Position numbers and translations under genes: made by a program | In this document: piece by piece, positions 1-8,013 of the stretch | Layout of the letters: the number at the start of each line of letters is the position of its first letter | How positions within the stretch are numbered: the first letter of the stretch is position 1 | NCBI GenBank assembly: GCA_948527295.1 | Contig: CAOSWK010000002.1 | Location: 1 to 64,000, forward strand | Direction of reading: 5' to 3' | DNA from: an uncultured Eubacteriales bacterium | Lineage (GTDB): Bacteria; Bacillota; Clostridia; Oscillospirales; Acutalibacteraceae | Length of the DNA stretch: 64,000 nt | Notes under the pieces: generated by a model | What the model was told of the DNA's origin: nothing | Databases searched by the model: none | The model's input: the letters and a program-made list of their open reading frames with translations, nothing else

Positions 1-548
1 TATGCGGAGTTTGCCTCGTTTGAGCAGAAAAGAATGCCCACTCTTTCGGCCGCGGGAACTAATTGCTTTATGAGGCCTATTTGTTTTTTTACCGGCGCCA
101 AGTCCGAAGTCCCGGTAACGTTGGTCTTGGGCCTTTCGTTGGAATTCACGAGCCCTGCCGCTTCTGGAGAAGTTATAGCCGTCACCAAGACCGGCACATC
201 GCGGCTGGCGTTTGCCATGGCCTGGGCGGCCGGCGTCGCAATGGCTAAAACTAGATTGGCGTTTTTGTTTACCAATTTGTTCGCGAGCAAGTAGCAGTTG
301 GACTGGTCTCCCTGAGCATTTTCGTATTCTAAAGTTATATTTTTTCCATCAATTAAGCCGTACTCAGTAAGGCCGTCGATGAATCCCAATCTGGCCGCAT
401 CCAATGCGTCGTGCTCAACCAGCTGCAATATGCCTATTCTGAATTTGCCTTCAGCTTTAGACTGATTATTTTCTAAAACGGAAAATATTAAAACTAACAA
501 GGCGCCAATTAAAAGTATCGGAAGCACCAATTTAATGCGCTTTTTCAT
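1..548 (-). CDS. ABC transporter substrate-binding protein (COG2984/PF04392 family), partial
   Basis: The start is ATG at 548 behind GAGGTGAAAAAT; the 3' end lies beyond base 1. The product begins with a short basic segment and one hydrophobic stretch (about residues 4-25), fitting a signal peptide or lipoprotein-type leader. It continues with phrases typical of the COG2984 binding-protein family: FRIGILQLVEHDALDA, DGKNITLEYENAQGD, and, near the window edge, RVGILFCSNEANSA. Family members are extracytoplasmic solute receptors of small ABC importers, some (TrpX-type) linked to tryptophan; the ligand cannot be read here. The permease and ATPase genes would be expected beyond base 1 on the same strand. 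The gene is preceded by a long structured leader and a consensus promoter, so it is probably regulated by attenuation. No frame disruption is seen in the visible 182 codons. Confidence 0.85.
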   Translation of the reverse strand, partial: MKKRIKLVLPILLIGALLVLIFSVLENNQSKAEGKFRIGILQLVEHDALDAARLGFIDGLTEYGLIDGKNITLEYENAQGDQSNCYLLANKLVNKNANLVLAIATPAAQAMANASRDVPVLVTAITSPEAAGLVNSNERPKTNVTGTSDLAPVKKQIGLIKQLVPAAERVGILFCSNEANSA

Positions 549-655
549 ATTTTTCACCTCAATTTATTAAATTTTTGATTTTTGGCATGTACTTATGAAA
601 AGTATCGATCGTCCCATTTCGTGCATTTTAGAATTAACATAATCCGCATCTCCTC

Positions 656-848
656 AAAAAAATAGAGCCAACATATGGTAGTTGGCTCAAAAGTATAAAA
701 AAAGAGCCATCATAGATTTGGCAAAATACTGCACCCTATATCTACGATAGCTCGAAAATTACCGTAAATATAAGGTTATCCATAATAGCTCATATAAATT
801 TTCTCGAAATTTACAAACATGACCCTCATTCTAAACACCTCAATATTT
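656..848 (-). promoter_or_regulatory. Structured 5' leader with tandem terminator-like hairpins (attenuator or riboswitch candidate)
   Basis: Reading the minus strand, bases 753-740 (GAGCTATCGTAGAT) pair over 14 bp, including two G-U pairs, with 717-704 (ATCTATGATGGCTC), which is followed at once by seven T. A near-copy of the first arm at 791-778 (GAGCTATTATGGAT) can pair over the same 14 positions with the same partner, so two mutually exclusive folds exist. A second hairpin (GAGCCAAC at 688-681 with GTTGGCTC at 672-665), followed by TA and seven T, lies downstream. The arrangement looks like antiterminator plus terminator. A short AGGGTG at about 738-733 recalls the T-box but the rest of that motif is missing. 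Ligand and class are unknown. Confidence 0.6.
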
Positions 849-855
849 AATTTTT

Positions 856-884
856 ATTATAATACAACTCATAAAATTTGTCAA
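856..884 (-). promoter_or_regulatory. Sigma-A-type promoter for the ABC binding-protein leader
   Basis: Minus strand: -35 TTGACA (884-879), 17-bp spacer, -10 TATAAT (861-856), both perfect consensus. Transcription would start near 848, giving an untranslated leader of about 300 nt before the ATG at 548. Confidence 0.85.
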
Positions 885-971
885 GAGTTTTAACAAATTC
901 GACTAAATCAGGCATCACAGCTGCTAATTTAAACACTAGATTGCTTTTTTGTGAACATGAGTCACGCTTAG

Positions 972-1000
972 TTGTATAATATTCATAAATTTTATACAAT
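972..1000 (+). promoter_or_regulatory. Probable promoter of the anchored metallopeptidase
   Basis: TTGTAT (972-977), 17-bp spacer, TACAAT (995-1000). It lies inside the 5' extension of the reading frame and so argues for translation starting downstream at 1035. Confidence 0.55.
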
Positions 1001-1034
1001 GTATAAAGATTATTTTGTCGACAAGGTGATGGAA

Positions 1035-2153
1035 ATGAAAAATAAAAAAGCAATTATAATAAGCATTAGTGCGGCTATAGTTGTCGTCGCGTCGCTTTTT
1101 GTGTGGAATTTTGCTACAAAAACATCTCAAGATATGAGTGGGCGAAATAACCAGAGCACAGTACTGCTCGTTGAGCTGACTGCAGAAGAGAAAATTTATA
1201 AGGAACTTACGGGCAATTTGGGCGAAGCAATCACTGCTTCTGAAAAAGAGAAACTGCAAGAATTAATAAAAAAGCTTGTAGAAATTGAAAATAACGGCAA
1301 TGATGACGACAAAAAATCAGCTGTCTATAAAGAAATAATCGCGATATTAGACGAAGTAACGCTTAGGTCGACAGCCCCAGAGGACTTGGAGAAATATAAA
1401 AAATATTATAACTTAAAAGAAGAAATAGCAAAACCAAAAATCAATCCAACAAATCAATATATAATAAAAGAGGATGGAAGCATATTGTACATGATGTTTG
1501 AATATATGGATAAAGCCCCGGATGTTCCGATTCCGCCACAAATTAACGAGGCTTGGGAAAAGACTAAAAAAATAATTCCGCTCGAACTGTTAAAAAATAT
1601 AAAACGCTTTATACCTTTTAAAGCCGATAAAGAAAAAGGTGGATATATCGCTGGTTTTATGTCTCCAATGGGCTTTGGAGAGTCTGAATCTGATTGGATT
1701 ATAGGTGTCGCTATTGATGCCGAAGAAAAGGGCTTGCCATATATATTGATTCACGAATATGGCCATTATTTGTCTTTAAAAGATATTAACCATGAACTTG
1801 ATGGCAGTTATAAGGACATAAAGGCCGAAAATTGCGAGCTTTTGCAAAAATTCATTGCAGAATGTTTAGGCCATATCGCAGAAGAGTTCGATAATGTGGA
1901 CAAAAATAAGCTGTATTTGTTTTATGCTCGGCATAAGAACGATTTTGTGACCAAATACGCTGCAAGCAATTTACTTGAGGACTTTGCAGAAAGTTTTGCA
2001 CGATTTGTCGCGGGCTCAGAAGTTGAATCGGAAATATTAAAAAAGAAAATGAATTTCTTCAATGATAACCAAGACTTATCAGCAATAAAAACTAAAATAT
2101 TGAAAAATATAGAAAACAACAATGTAGGAGAAATCGCGCCTGTAACAGAGTAA
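1035..2153 (+). CDS. Membrane-anchored putative zinc metallopeptidase (HEYGH)
   Basis: The product is 372 aa from ATG 1035, chosen because AAGGTGA (1023-1029) is well placed and because a promoter occupies the upstream in-frame ATG at 972. Residues about 6-25 form one uncleaved-looking hydrophobic segment, so the rest should lie outside the membrane. The motif HEYGH at residues 240-244 is a canonical HExxH zinc site. A later EDFAESFARFV segment supplies a plausible third ligand, as in gluzincin-like families. The central part is lysine and glutamate rich without obvious repeats. The exact peptidase family and substrate are not recognised. The gene stands alone between the ABC-transporter leader (divergent) and a pseudogene, and is AT-rich compared with the housekeeping genes. 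Confidence 0.7.
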   Translation: MKNKKAIIISISAAIVVVASLFVWNFATKTSQDMSGRNNQSTVLLVELTAEEKIYKELTGNLGEAITASEKEKLQELIKKLVEIENNGNDDDKKSAVYKEIIAILDEVTLRSTAPEDLEKYKKYYNLKEEIAKPKINPTNQYIIKEDGSILYMMFEYMDKAPDVPIPPQINEAWEKTKKIIPLELLKNIKRFIPFKADKEKGGYIAGFMSPMGFGESESDWIIGVAIDAEEKGLPYILIHEYGHYLSLKDINHELDGSYKDIKAENCELLQKFIAECLGHIAEEFDNVDKNKLYLFYARHKNDFVTKYAASNLLEDFAESFARFVAGSEVESEILKKKMNFFNDNQDLSAIKTKILKNIENNNVGEIAPVTE

Positions 2154-2454
2154 CGGTGGATTAAGTGCGCTATAAAATTTATTTTTAAGTCACTTTTTTG
2201 TAACGAAAAAAGTAACCAAAAACGTTCAAAGGGGATTTCGATTCCCCCTTTAGAAATCTGTACAAGTTTTAACATATCCATCTTCAAAATCAGTTGCGAA
2301 ATGCACTATATTAGCTATAGTCTTTTACCAATTGTGCCAATACCTCAGCCTTAAATATGGTGCGTTTTTTTACACAGCCCGTTTTGCGCCTGGCTATTTT
2401 TACATGAAAAATAGTAGTTTCCAGCTTATTATGAAGTAAATTTATAATTCAAAT
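2154..2454 (+). other. Non-coding stretch with a weak hairpin and a possible minus-strand relic
   Basis: A hairpin AAAGGGG...CCCCTTT (2228-2251) may help end transcription from the upstream gene but lacks a T-run. On the minus strand, about 2410-2322 can be read as a basic 30-residue peptide (…KKRTIFKAEVLAQLVKDYS, then stop) without a convincing start; it could be a gene remnant. No intact gene is visible. Confidence 0.4.
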
Positions 2455-2940
2455 TCGCTCGATTTATTGCTGCTTCATCAGCTTGCAGGCAATTACTTTG
2501 CCGGTTACCAAGCTATGGAAAAGACGGTTAAAGAGGGCAAAGTAAAATCAATCGGAACATCTAACTTTGAAAGCGAGCCTTTTGAGAAAATTTTTCAAAA
2601 TTGCGAAATTAAATCTCTTGCAAAAATTTTACTTACCGAAACCCCTTTTGAAACACTGAATTTAGCTAATTGTAAAATTTATCCATACAGTCAAAACTTT
2701 TCGGATGACCGGTTTAATGAGGTTATTGATAAAATAAAAGATTCAGACATTGTTATTGGCTCTCCAATGTATTGGCACAGTATGTATAGTGCCATCCTAA
2801 ATGTTTTTGATCAATCTTATGACTACATTTAAGACGGCGCCTTTGCTGGAAAAGATTTATTTTTTGTATTTCAAAGTGCCGCACCAACACCAAAACATAT
2901 ATCTGACGGCAAATATACTATAAATAGGAAATTTATATCC
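2455..2940 (+). pseudogene. Chimeric pseudogene: aldo/keto reductase piece joined to NAD(P)H-dependent flavodoxin-fold oxidoreductase piece
   Basis: From 2455 the frame reads SLDLLLLHQLAGNYFAGY and then KEGKVKSIGTSNF, the unmistakable middle of an aldo/keto reductase. Near 2620 it changes without a frame break into a different family: LAKILLTETPFETLNL, CKIYPYSQNFSDDRF and IVIGSPMYWHSM are hallmarks of NAD(P)H/FMN-dependent flavodoxin-fold reductases. A TAA at 2830-2832 interrupts the frame, yet the same frame continues with family-like sequence (FAGKDLFFVFQSAAP, DGKYTINRKF) to about 2930. No start codon with a ribosome-binding site, no AKR N-terminus and no intact C-terminus are present. The simplest reading is an internal deletion that joined two neighbouring redox genes, followed by decay. 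Confidence 0.8.
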
Positions 2941-3404
2941 TCTTTCGACACTCTGCTTATCATTTCATCAAATTTATTTATGTTGTCACTCTCATCCTTC
3001 TTGCAGGCTTTGTATTTTAAATTTCTATTTTCTAAATCAGAGATTATATATTTTTTACTGAGGTAAGATGATTAACCGCAATAATAAGTTAGTGACATTA
3101 AAAATTTATACATACTTACAAAATACAAAACATCTCCAAATATGTAAAAAAATGATCAAAGTTTTTATAAAAAGACATGGTTATTAACCCGAAATACGAG
3201 GAAAGATATTAACAAAACTATTTTTATAATTAATAATTTTGTAAATGTAAAAGGCAGGGGTTACACTTTATCAATTTATAACTAGACGCTATGTACATAA
3301 CAAAACTTAAACGATTATAAATTTTAGTTTGAAAAGAAATATTGATTTAATTAATCTATAAAGGTTGCCTTAAAAAGGCAGTATAAAAAGGAATTGGAGA
3401 GTGA
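2941..3404 (+). other. AT-rich non-coding stretch
   Basis: No intact gene is seen. On the minus strand 3063-2865 is open without a start codon and reads as charged, protein-like sequence (…SDLENRNLKYKACKKDE…); its last third lies antisense to the flavodoxin remnant, so it may be only a relic or a shadow. The last ~100 bases upstream of 3405 should hold the promoter of the GLUG gene, but no clear -35/-10 pair could be chosen. Confidence 0.35.
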
Positions 3405-3410
3405 ATGTTT

Positions 3411-5627
3411 ATGATTAAATTTAAAAGAAAGGGTAAAATTTTTTGTGAAAACAATAAAACAATGGCGAAAAAACTAAGAAAAAGCCACTCTGTTAGAAAA
3501 ACACTTTCAATTATACTTAGTGCAGTACTTATTCTGGTACTTATGCCGCAAAAAGTGTTTGGGATCGATGACTATGTAGAGGAAAACGGCAACTGGACAA
3601 TATACACAGCACAGGGATTGATAGCTTTTAGAGATGCAGTCAATGGTGGTAACAGCTTTTCCGGAAAAACCGTTACTTTGGCGGATAACCTAGACCTTTC
3701 TGGTGTGTGTGATTCTTCCAAGCCCTGGACCCCCATAGGAACTAGTAATAGCAACAAGTTTTGTGGTTCTTTTGAAGGTAATGGAAAAGAAATTTCAGGG
3801 TTATATCTTGATGGAGAAAATGACTATACTGGTTTGTTTGGGAATATCGGCGATTACGGTTCAGGTACCACTAGCATTAAAAATTTAACATTAAAAAACG
3901 TAAACAGTAAAGAGGGCAGTGGTGATTTTGTAGGCGGACTTTGCGGATATATGTACTCAAATGTAACTATTTCAAATTGTAGTGTTATTGGAACTATACA
4001 ATCTGCTTATTACGTGGGAGGAATTTGTGGATTTAGCTACAGCGATAGTAATAATATAGAAAATTGTTCCGTTGGTGGAAAAATATACGGCAATACCTCT
4101 GTTGGAGGAATATGCGGCTGTGGGTTGGGCAAAGTCTCTAGCTGTGCAAGCTTTGCTAATGTATCAGGAAAAACTGATGTAGGTGGAATTTTTGGAAGCT
4201 CTGGGCCCACTATTAACAATTGTTATAGTGCCGGTAATATTAAAGGTGAAAATGAAGTTGGAGGTATATTTGGCGGTGGATCTTCTAGTACCTCAACGGC
4301 AAAAATTAATAACTGCTATAGTATTGGAGCAATTTATGTTACGGGTTATACAAATCATAACGGAGAAACGTTTAGCTACGGAGCCTCTATTTCGGGGGCT
4401 GGGGGATATACAGATGTTAACAATTGTGTGGGGCTATCTCGGTTGATCCGTGGTGTTTCAGATTCAAGTTATTATACAATAAACCGAATTATGGCTATAT
4501 GGAGGTCCAAGCGTGATGTTGGCGGTGATCCAGATGCCAATTACGGAAGAACTGACATGGAGCTAATTAAAAATCCTCCTGAAGATGGCGTTGAAATTGC
4601 AGACCTTTTGGCCGACGGAGAAGACCTCACCATAAACCCAGGTTGGCAACAGATATTCATAGACTTAGGTTGGGACCAAGAATTATGGGAAATTCCAACT
4701 ACAGATTTAAGTTCGCCAGATTATTCGATTGCAGCGTTGCCTACATTAAAAAAGATAAATGTAGAGCAACATCCATTGTTGCCGCACGTTAACGATTTTT
4801 ATTATCTGTGCAAAGCTGAAGATATTAACCTATTGCCGGCGGATATACCTCGCGTGGACCTAGGCGATGGCTACTTTAGGCTTTGGAAGAACGAAGACTT
4901 TTATGATTATAAAAAAGGTACGCCGCTAAAGGTTGTTGACCCAATTGTTGGATGGGTGCCAAAAGACGATCCTACAGGGGAGATAATAACGGAGTTTGCT
5001 CCGGCTGAAGAATACAGCAAACGAGAGATTGTGGCTTCGTTTGGAGCCGCGGAAGAGAACGTTTTTGAAGCGCCAGTGGGCGACGGCACGATTGTAAAAG
5101 TAGTTGATCCTTATAATCAAATCTCAAAAACTTGGCGACTGGTTGTGGAGCCGGTTAACGATGATTTGCAAAGTCATGGATATGATCATGCGCTTGCAGT
5201 TGAAACCGAACACGGAAAGTTATTTTTGATATATTTTGTGGACGAAAGTGGCAATAAAGTCGGCGAGATAACACTCGAAAAACCTGTAAAGGTGTCTGTG
5301 CCTGTGCCAAGCTACTATGATTATCCTAATGATGTCAAAGTTTTCTACGTGGATCCGAACAAAGCAGACACGGAGCATAAATTAATAGGAACAGAAATGA
5401 TGGGTGACCAAAAATATGCTGTGTTTGAAACGCCGCACTTTAGCCCATATGCCTTGATAGATATCTTAAATGAGCAAGAAAAGGCCGAGCGGGCTAACTC
5501 GAAAAATCCAGCTACAAGCGACGAAATTTATACAATAGGCACAATAGTGGCCTCGGGAATACTGGCAGGAGCTTTCTTGGTACTGTTTGCAAAGTTTGCT
5601 TCGAGCAGAAAAAAGAAAAGCGAATAA
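3411..5627 (+). CDS. GLUG-repeat surface protein with C-terminal sorting-type signal
   Basis: The product is 738 aa from ATG 3411 (GGAGAG at 3396-3401 is 9 nt away; an ATG at 3405 is too close). A basic N-region and hydrophobic core near residues 36-50 form a signal peptide. Residues about 55-320 carry repeated GLUG units, each starting VGGLCG/VGGICG/VGGIFG and ending in a cysteine-containing NC(S/Y)S turn, expected to fold as a beta-helix. A non-repetitive region follows. The end has NPATS, a hydrophobic segment (TIGTIVASGILAGAFLVLF) and the basic tail SSRKKKSE, the tripartite layout of a sortase substrate with an NPxTS rather than LPxTG motif. GLUG proteins are usually extracellular, some adhesive; the ligand is unknown. 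It has its own terminator. Confidence 0.8.
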   Translation: MIKFKRKGKIFCENNKTMAKKLRKSHSVRKTLSIILSAVLILVLMPQKVFGIDDYVEENGNWTIYTAQGLIAFRDAVNGGNSFSGKTVTLADNLDLSGVCDSSKPWTPIGTSNSNKFCGSFEGNGKEISGLYLDGENDYTGLFGNIGDYGSGTTSIKNLTLKNVNSKEGSGDFVGGLCGYMYSNVTISNCSVIGTIQSAYYVGGICGFSYSDSNNIENCSVGGKIYGNTSVGGICGCGLGKVSSCASFANVSGKTDVGGIFGSSGPTINNCYSAGNIKGENEVGGIFGGGSSSTSTAKINNCYSIGAIYVTGYTNHNGETFSYGASISGAGGYTDVNNCVGLSRLIRGVSDSSYYTINRIMAIWRSKRDVGGDPDANYGRTDMELIKNPPEDGVEIADLLADGEDLTINPGWQQIFIDLGWDQELWEIPTTDLSSPDYSIAALPTLKKINVEQHPLLPHVNDFYYLCKAEDINLLPADIPRVDLGDGYFRLWKNEDFYDYKKGTPLKVVDPIVGWVPKDDPTGEIITEFAPAEEYSKREIVASFGAAEENVFEAPVGDGTIVKVVDPYNQISKTWRLVVEPVNDDLQSHGYDHALAVETEHGKLFLIYFVDESGNKVGEITLEKPVKVSVPVPSYYDYPNDVKVFYVDPNKADTEHKLIGTEMMGDQKYAVFETPHFSPYALIDILNEQEKAERANSKNPATSDEIYTIGTIVASGILAGAFLVLFAKFASSRKKKSE

Positions 5628-5663
5628 GCTGATTTAATTTAAACTTAGACAAAGATAAAAAAT

Positions 5664-5696
5664 GATCCTCGGCGCTTTAGACCGAGGATCTCTTTT
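5664..5696 (+). terminator. Rho-independent terminator of the GLUG gene
   Basis: GATCCTCGG / CCGAGGATC, a perfect 9-bp stem with loop CGCTTTAGA, then TCTTTT. Confidence 0.9.
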
Positions 5697-5732
5697 AAAA
5701 ATCAGACAAAAATTAAAGGAGGAACTTTTAAA

Positions 5733-6680
5733 ATGAAAAGGAATTTAAAAATCCACTTTTTTGCTGTTTTCATGGCAGTTATAGTAGCCTTGTTTAATCT
5801 TACACCGCAGGTTATTGCTAATGATGACAAAGGGCCGACAGTATCCATACCGATAGCCATGGCAACGGACAATAACTATGTTGTCCCGACTTTAGTGTCG
5901 ATTGTATCGGCTTCAGAAAATGCGGCCCCTGCAACAATGCTAAGGTTTTACATCATGGTAACGAGCGATTTTTCGGAAGAAAACAGATCTAAAGTGCAAA
6001 AACTGAATGAAAAATTGTCAAACTGCGAAATAACACTAGTAGATATGGGCGACGCATTTAAAGATTTTGACAAAAGCAACTGGGGCACCGCGATGTACTA
6101 TCGGCTTAAGGTAGGCAGTGTGCTAAAAGACGAACGCAAGTGCATTTATCTGGATAGCGACACCCTGGTGCTGAAGGATTTAACCGAGATGTTTAACCTT
6201 GACATAGGCGACAATTATGTCGCGGGCACTCCGGATGGCTTCCGCTTATGTAAAGATCATGCAGGTGAGCTAGAAATAGCAGATATGAGCCAATATATAT
6301 GTTCTGGATCGCTTTTGTGGAACTTAGACAAAGTCAGAACAGATAACATAGAAGAGAAATTTGAACAGTTTTTAAAGAAGTCCTCAGAAAAAGGCAAAAA
6401 GTTGATTTTTCCAGATCAAGACGCAATAAATGCCGTATGTTACGGGAAAATAATGGATATGCCCTTTAAATATGGTGCAATAATTGGTTTTATGTATTGC
6501 CCAAAATACGAAAAAGATCCACATTTATATCGACTCATAGATAAAGATAATTGGGAGGACGGAATGAAAAATACTGTAGTCTTGCACTTTGTGGGTAAAA
6601 AGCCTTGGGATTCCCGAAGGGTTAAGTTTGTCGATCAGTGGCAAAAATATTATTCTGATTCGGAAAAAATATTAAATTAA
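5733..6680 (+). CDS. Exported family-8 glycosyltransferase
   Basis: The product is 315 aa, with ATG after AAAGGAGG. Residues 1-29 are a classical signal peptide (KRNLK basic end, hydrophobic core, QVIAN cleavage region). Residues about 37-300 are a GT8 domain: IPIAMATDNNYVVPTLVSI at the start, the metal/nucleotide-sugar DSD motif at 141-143 inside YLDSDTLVL, FPDQDAINAV near 226, and the C-terminal HFVGKKPW at 285-292 that also binds metal and diphosphate in the family. All expected catalytic elements are present. GT8 enzymes use UDP-sugars and usually act in the cytosol, so a Sec signal on one is odd: outside the membrane no nucleotide sugar is expected unless it enters a host cell. No partner glycan genes are nearby. 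Confidence 0.85.
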   Translation: MKRNLKIHFFAVFMAVIVALFNLTPQVIANDDKGPTVSIPIAMATDNNYVVPTLVSIVSASENAAPATMLRFYIMVTSDFSEENRSKVQKLNEKLSNCEITLVDMGDAFKDFDKSNWGTAMYYRLKVGSVLKDERKCIYLDSDTLVLKDLTEMFNLDIGDNYVAGTPDGFRLCKDHAGELEIADMSQYICSGSLLWNLDKVRTDNIEEKFEQFLKKSSEKGKKLIFPDQDAINAVCYGKIMDMPFKYGAIIGFMYCPKYEKDPHLYRLIDKDNWEDGMKNTVVLHFVGKKPWDSRRVKFVDQWQKYYSDSEKILN

Positions 6681-6819
6681 TGAAATTTTGCCCGATTTGA
6701 AAAAATATTTATGAACTATCCAGACGTCGTTTCAATAAACGAATTAATGACGATGTTCAATAGAAATCTGAGTTAGCTAAAAAAGTAGCACAGAAAAGCT
6801 TAAAACGTTTTATGACATG

Positions 6820-6848
6820 TTGACAAAAAATAAATGTTATTATATAAT
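6820..6848 (+). promoter_or_regulatory. Consensus promoter of the transglutaminase-like gene
   Basis: TTGACA (6820-6825), 17-bp spacer, TATAAT (6843-6848): perfect consensus at optimal spacing, 32 bp ahead of ATG 6881. Confidence 0.9.
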
Positions 6849-6880
6849 AAGGAAATAAAAATAAAGGAAAGATTAAAATT

Positions 6881-7527
6881 ATGTTCAGAGCAATAATGTT
6901 AGTGTTATTACTAACGTTTGGAGGCATTGGGGAGCAAAAGTTCCAGCTAAGTTTGTTGCAAAAGATAAAAATAATGAAGGCTTTTGCCCGAAAGAAAAGG
7001 TAAGGGAAATATACGCCGATTTATTAAAGGAATTAACGTTTGACCCCAAGGTAGGAGAGCTTTGTAAAAGAAAAAAACACAACACTGTTGGCGAAACGTT
7101 TCAAAATGATGTTGAAATTACTAAAACATTGAAAAAAGGTGTATGTAGGCAAATTTCTCATAGACTTATTTATGAGCTGAGCAAAATATGTTCAAAAGCA
7201 CATGCCTTGGTTCTTGGAAAGCCTGGAGATTCGCACGTAGCTGTTATGTATGAAGGAGAAGATGGCAAAAAATATGTGGCAGATTTATCGCGTGAAATTC
7301 AGTATTGTGAGAGTTTCCCTAATATGTTTAAACGAAATGAACCTAGGCTCTTTAAATTTCCTTTAGATGATTACATTGAAATGAATAAAGATGCTTGTGA
7401 TATAGCATATGCAAATGAAAGCCTTGTAAATAGTAAAAAAGCATGGCACGAGCTTAAATTTGTTCCGGTACATATTAATCCAATGTGCCAACAGAAACGA
7501 CTAGAACCAGAAGTGGTGGCAGCTTAA
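6881..7527 (+). pseudogene. Exported transglutaminase-like protein gene interrupted by a frameshift
   Basis: From ATG 6881 (AAAGGAAAG upstream) the first frame encodes MFRAIMLVLLLTFGGIG, a signal-peptide start, then runs out of frame to a stop near 7004. Another frame takes over exactly after the GGGG at about 6929-6932, reading AKVPAKFVAKDKNNEG and continuing open to TAA 7525-7527. Restoring one G gives a single ~215-aa protein. Its core has GVCRQ (cysteine), GDSHVAV (histidine) and YVADLS (aspartate) in the order of the transglutaminase-like/papain-fold triad. Promoter and terminator are intact, so the break is either recent, a sequencing error in a G-run, or a slippage site. The cellular substrate is unknown. 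Confidence 0.65.
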
Positions 7528-7564
7528 AAACCGTTTAACTGTTGTTATGTTATGATTTTATAAT

Positions 7565-7612
7565 AAAAAAGGATACAGGCTATGTTTTATCAACAACTGT
7601 ATCCTTTTTTGT
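7565..7612 (+). terminator. Rho-independent terminator
   Basis: AAAAAAGGATACAG / CTGTATCCTTTTTT, a 14-bp stem with an 18-nt loop (7565-7610), active in + direction after the transglutaminase-like gene. Confidence 0.85.
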
Positions 7613-7701
7613 TTATCGAAAAATTCGTAGAAAACTTATTTTTTTAACAAATTAAAATTTTCATGAAGTCCGTAAAACCTAGTAATCATGCGGGCTTGAA
7701 G

Positions 7702-7777
7702 TGGAGCTGATAAGCGGATTCGAACCGCTGACCTCATCCTTACCAAGGATGTGCTCTGCCTACTGAGCTATATCAGC
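7702..7777 (-). tRNA. tRNA-Thr (anticodon GGU), CCA encoded
   Basis: Acceptor strands GCTGATA and TATCAGC pair perfectly; the D-arm has TAGCTCAGTAGGCAGAGCA; the anticodon stem-loop is CATCCTTGGTAAGGATG with anticodon GGT; the T-arm has GGTTCGAATCC. The 3' CCA is encoded. The variable loop is short (class I). It lies alone between the transglutaminase-like gene and the folate operon. Confidence 0.97.
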
Positions 7778-7827
7778 ATATTGATTTTATCTCAAGACGC
7801 AAAATTCCCTCCAAATCTCACTTTAAA

Positions 7828-7855
7828 AGTATACCATAAAAAAAAAAAAGTTCAA
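7828..7855 (-). promoter_or_regulatory. Promoter of tRNA-Thr
   Basis: Minus strand: TTGAAC (7855-7850), 16-bp spacer made largely of a T-run and ending TATGG, then TATACT (7833-7828); the TGG before the -10 gives an extended -10. Confidence 0.65.
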
Positions 7856-7943
7856 GTGGTAGCTGTATTTTTGCGTGCAAAAGATGTCATAAAAAGCTGT
7901 GATTTGGCCTTGGCGTGAGATTTAACTGCTTAAATCGCAAGTA

Positions 7944-7972
7944 TAGACAAAAAACTTGGCGTGGGGTAAAAT
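7944..7972 (+). promoter_or_regulatory. Probable promoter of the folate operon
   Basis: TAGACA (7944-7949), 17-bp spacer ending in GGGG, TAAAAT (7967-7972), 42 bp ahead of folE. Confidence 0.55.
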
Positions 7973-8013
7973 ATAACTTAGCTTGAGTTTTTTGGGAGTG
8001 AACTTTTAACGTT

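Noticed and set aside
656..848. T-box riboswitch upstream of the ABC binding-protein gene
   Set aside because: Only AGGGTG of the conserved 14-nt T-box sequence is present and no stem I/specifier features were recognised.
972..1034. Start of the first metallopeptidase at the ATG near 972
   Set aside because: The stretch overlaps a promoter, has no ribosome-binding site, and the start at 1035 has a good one.
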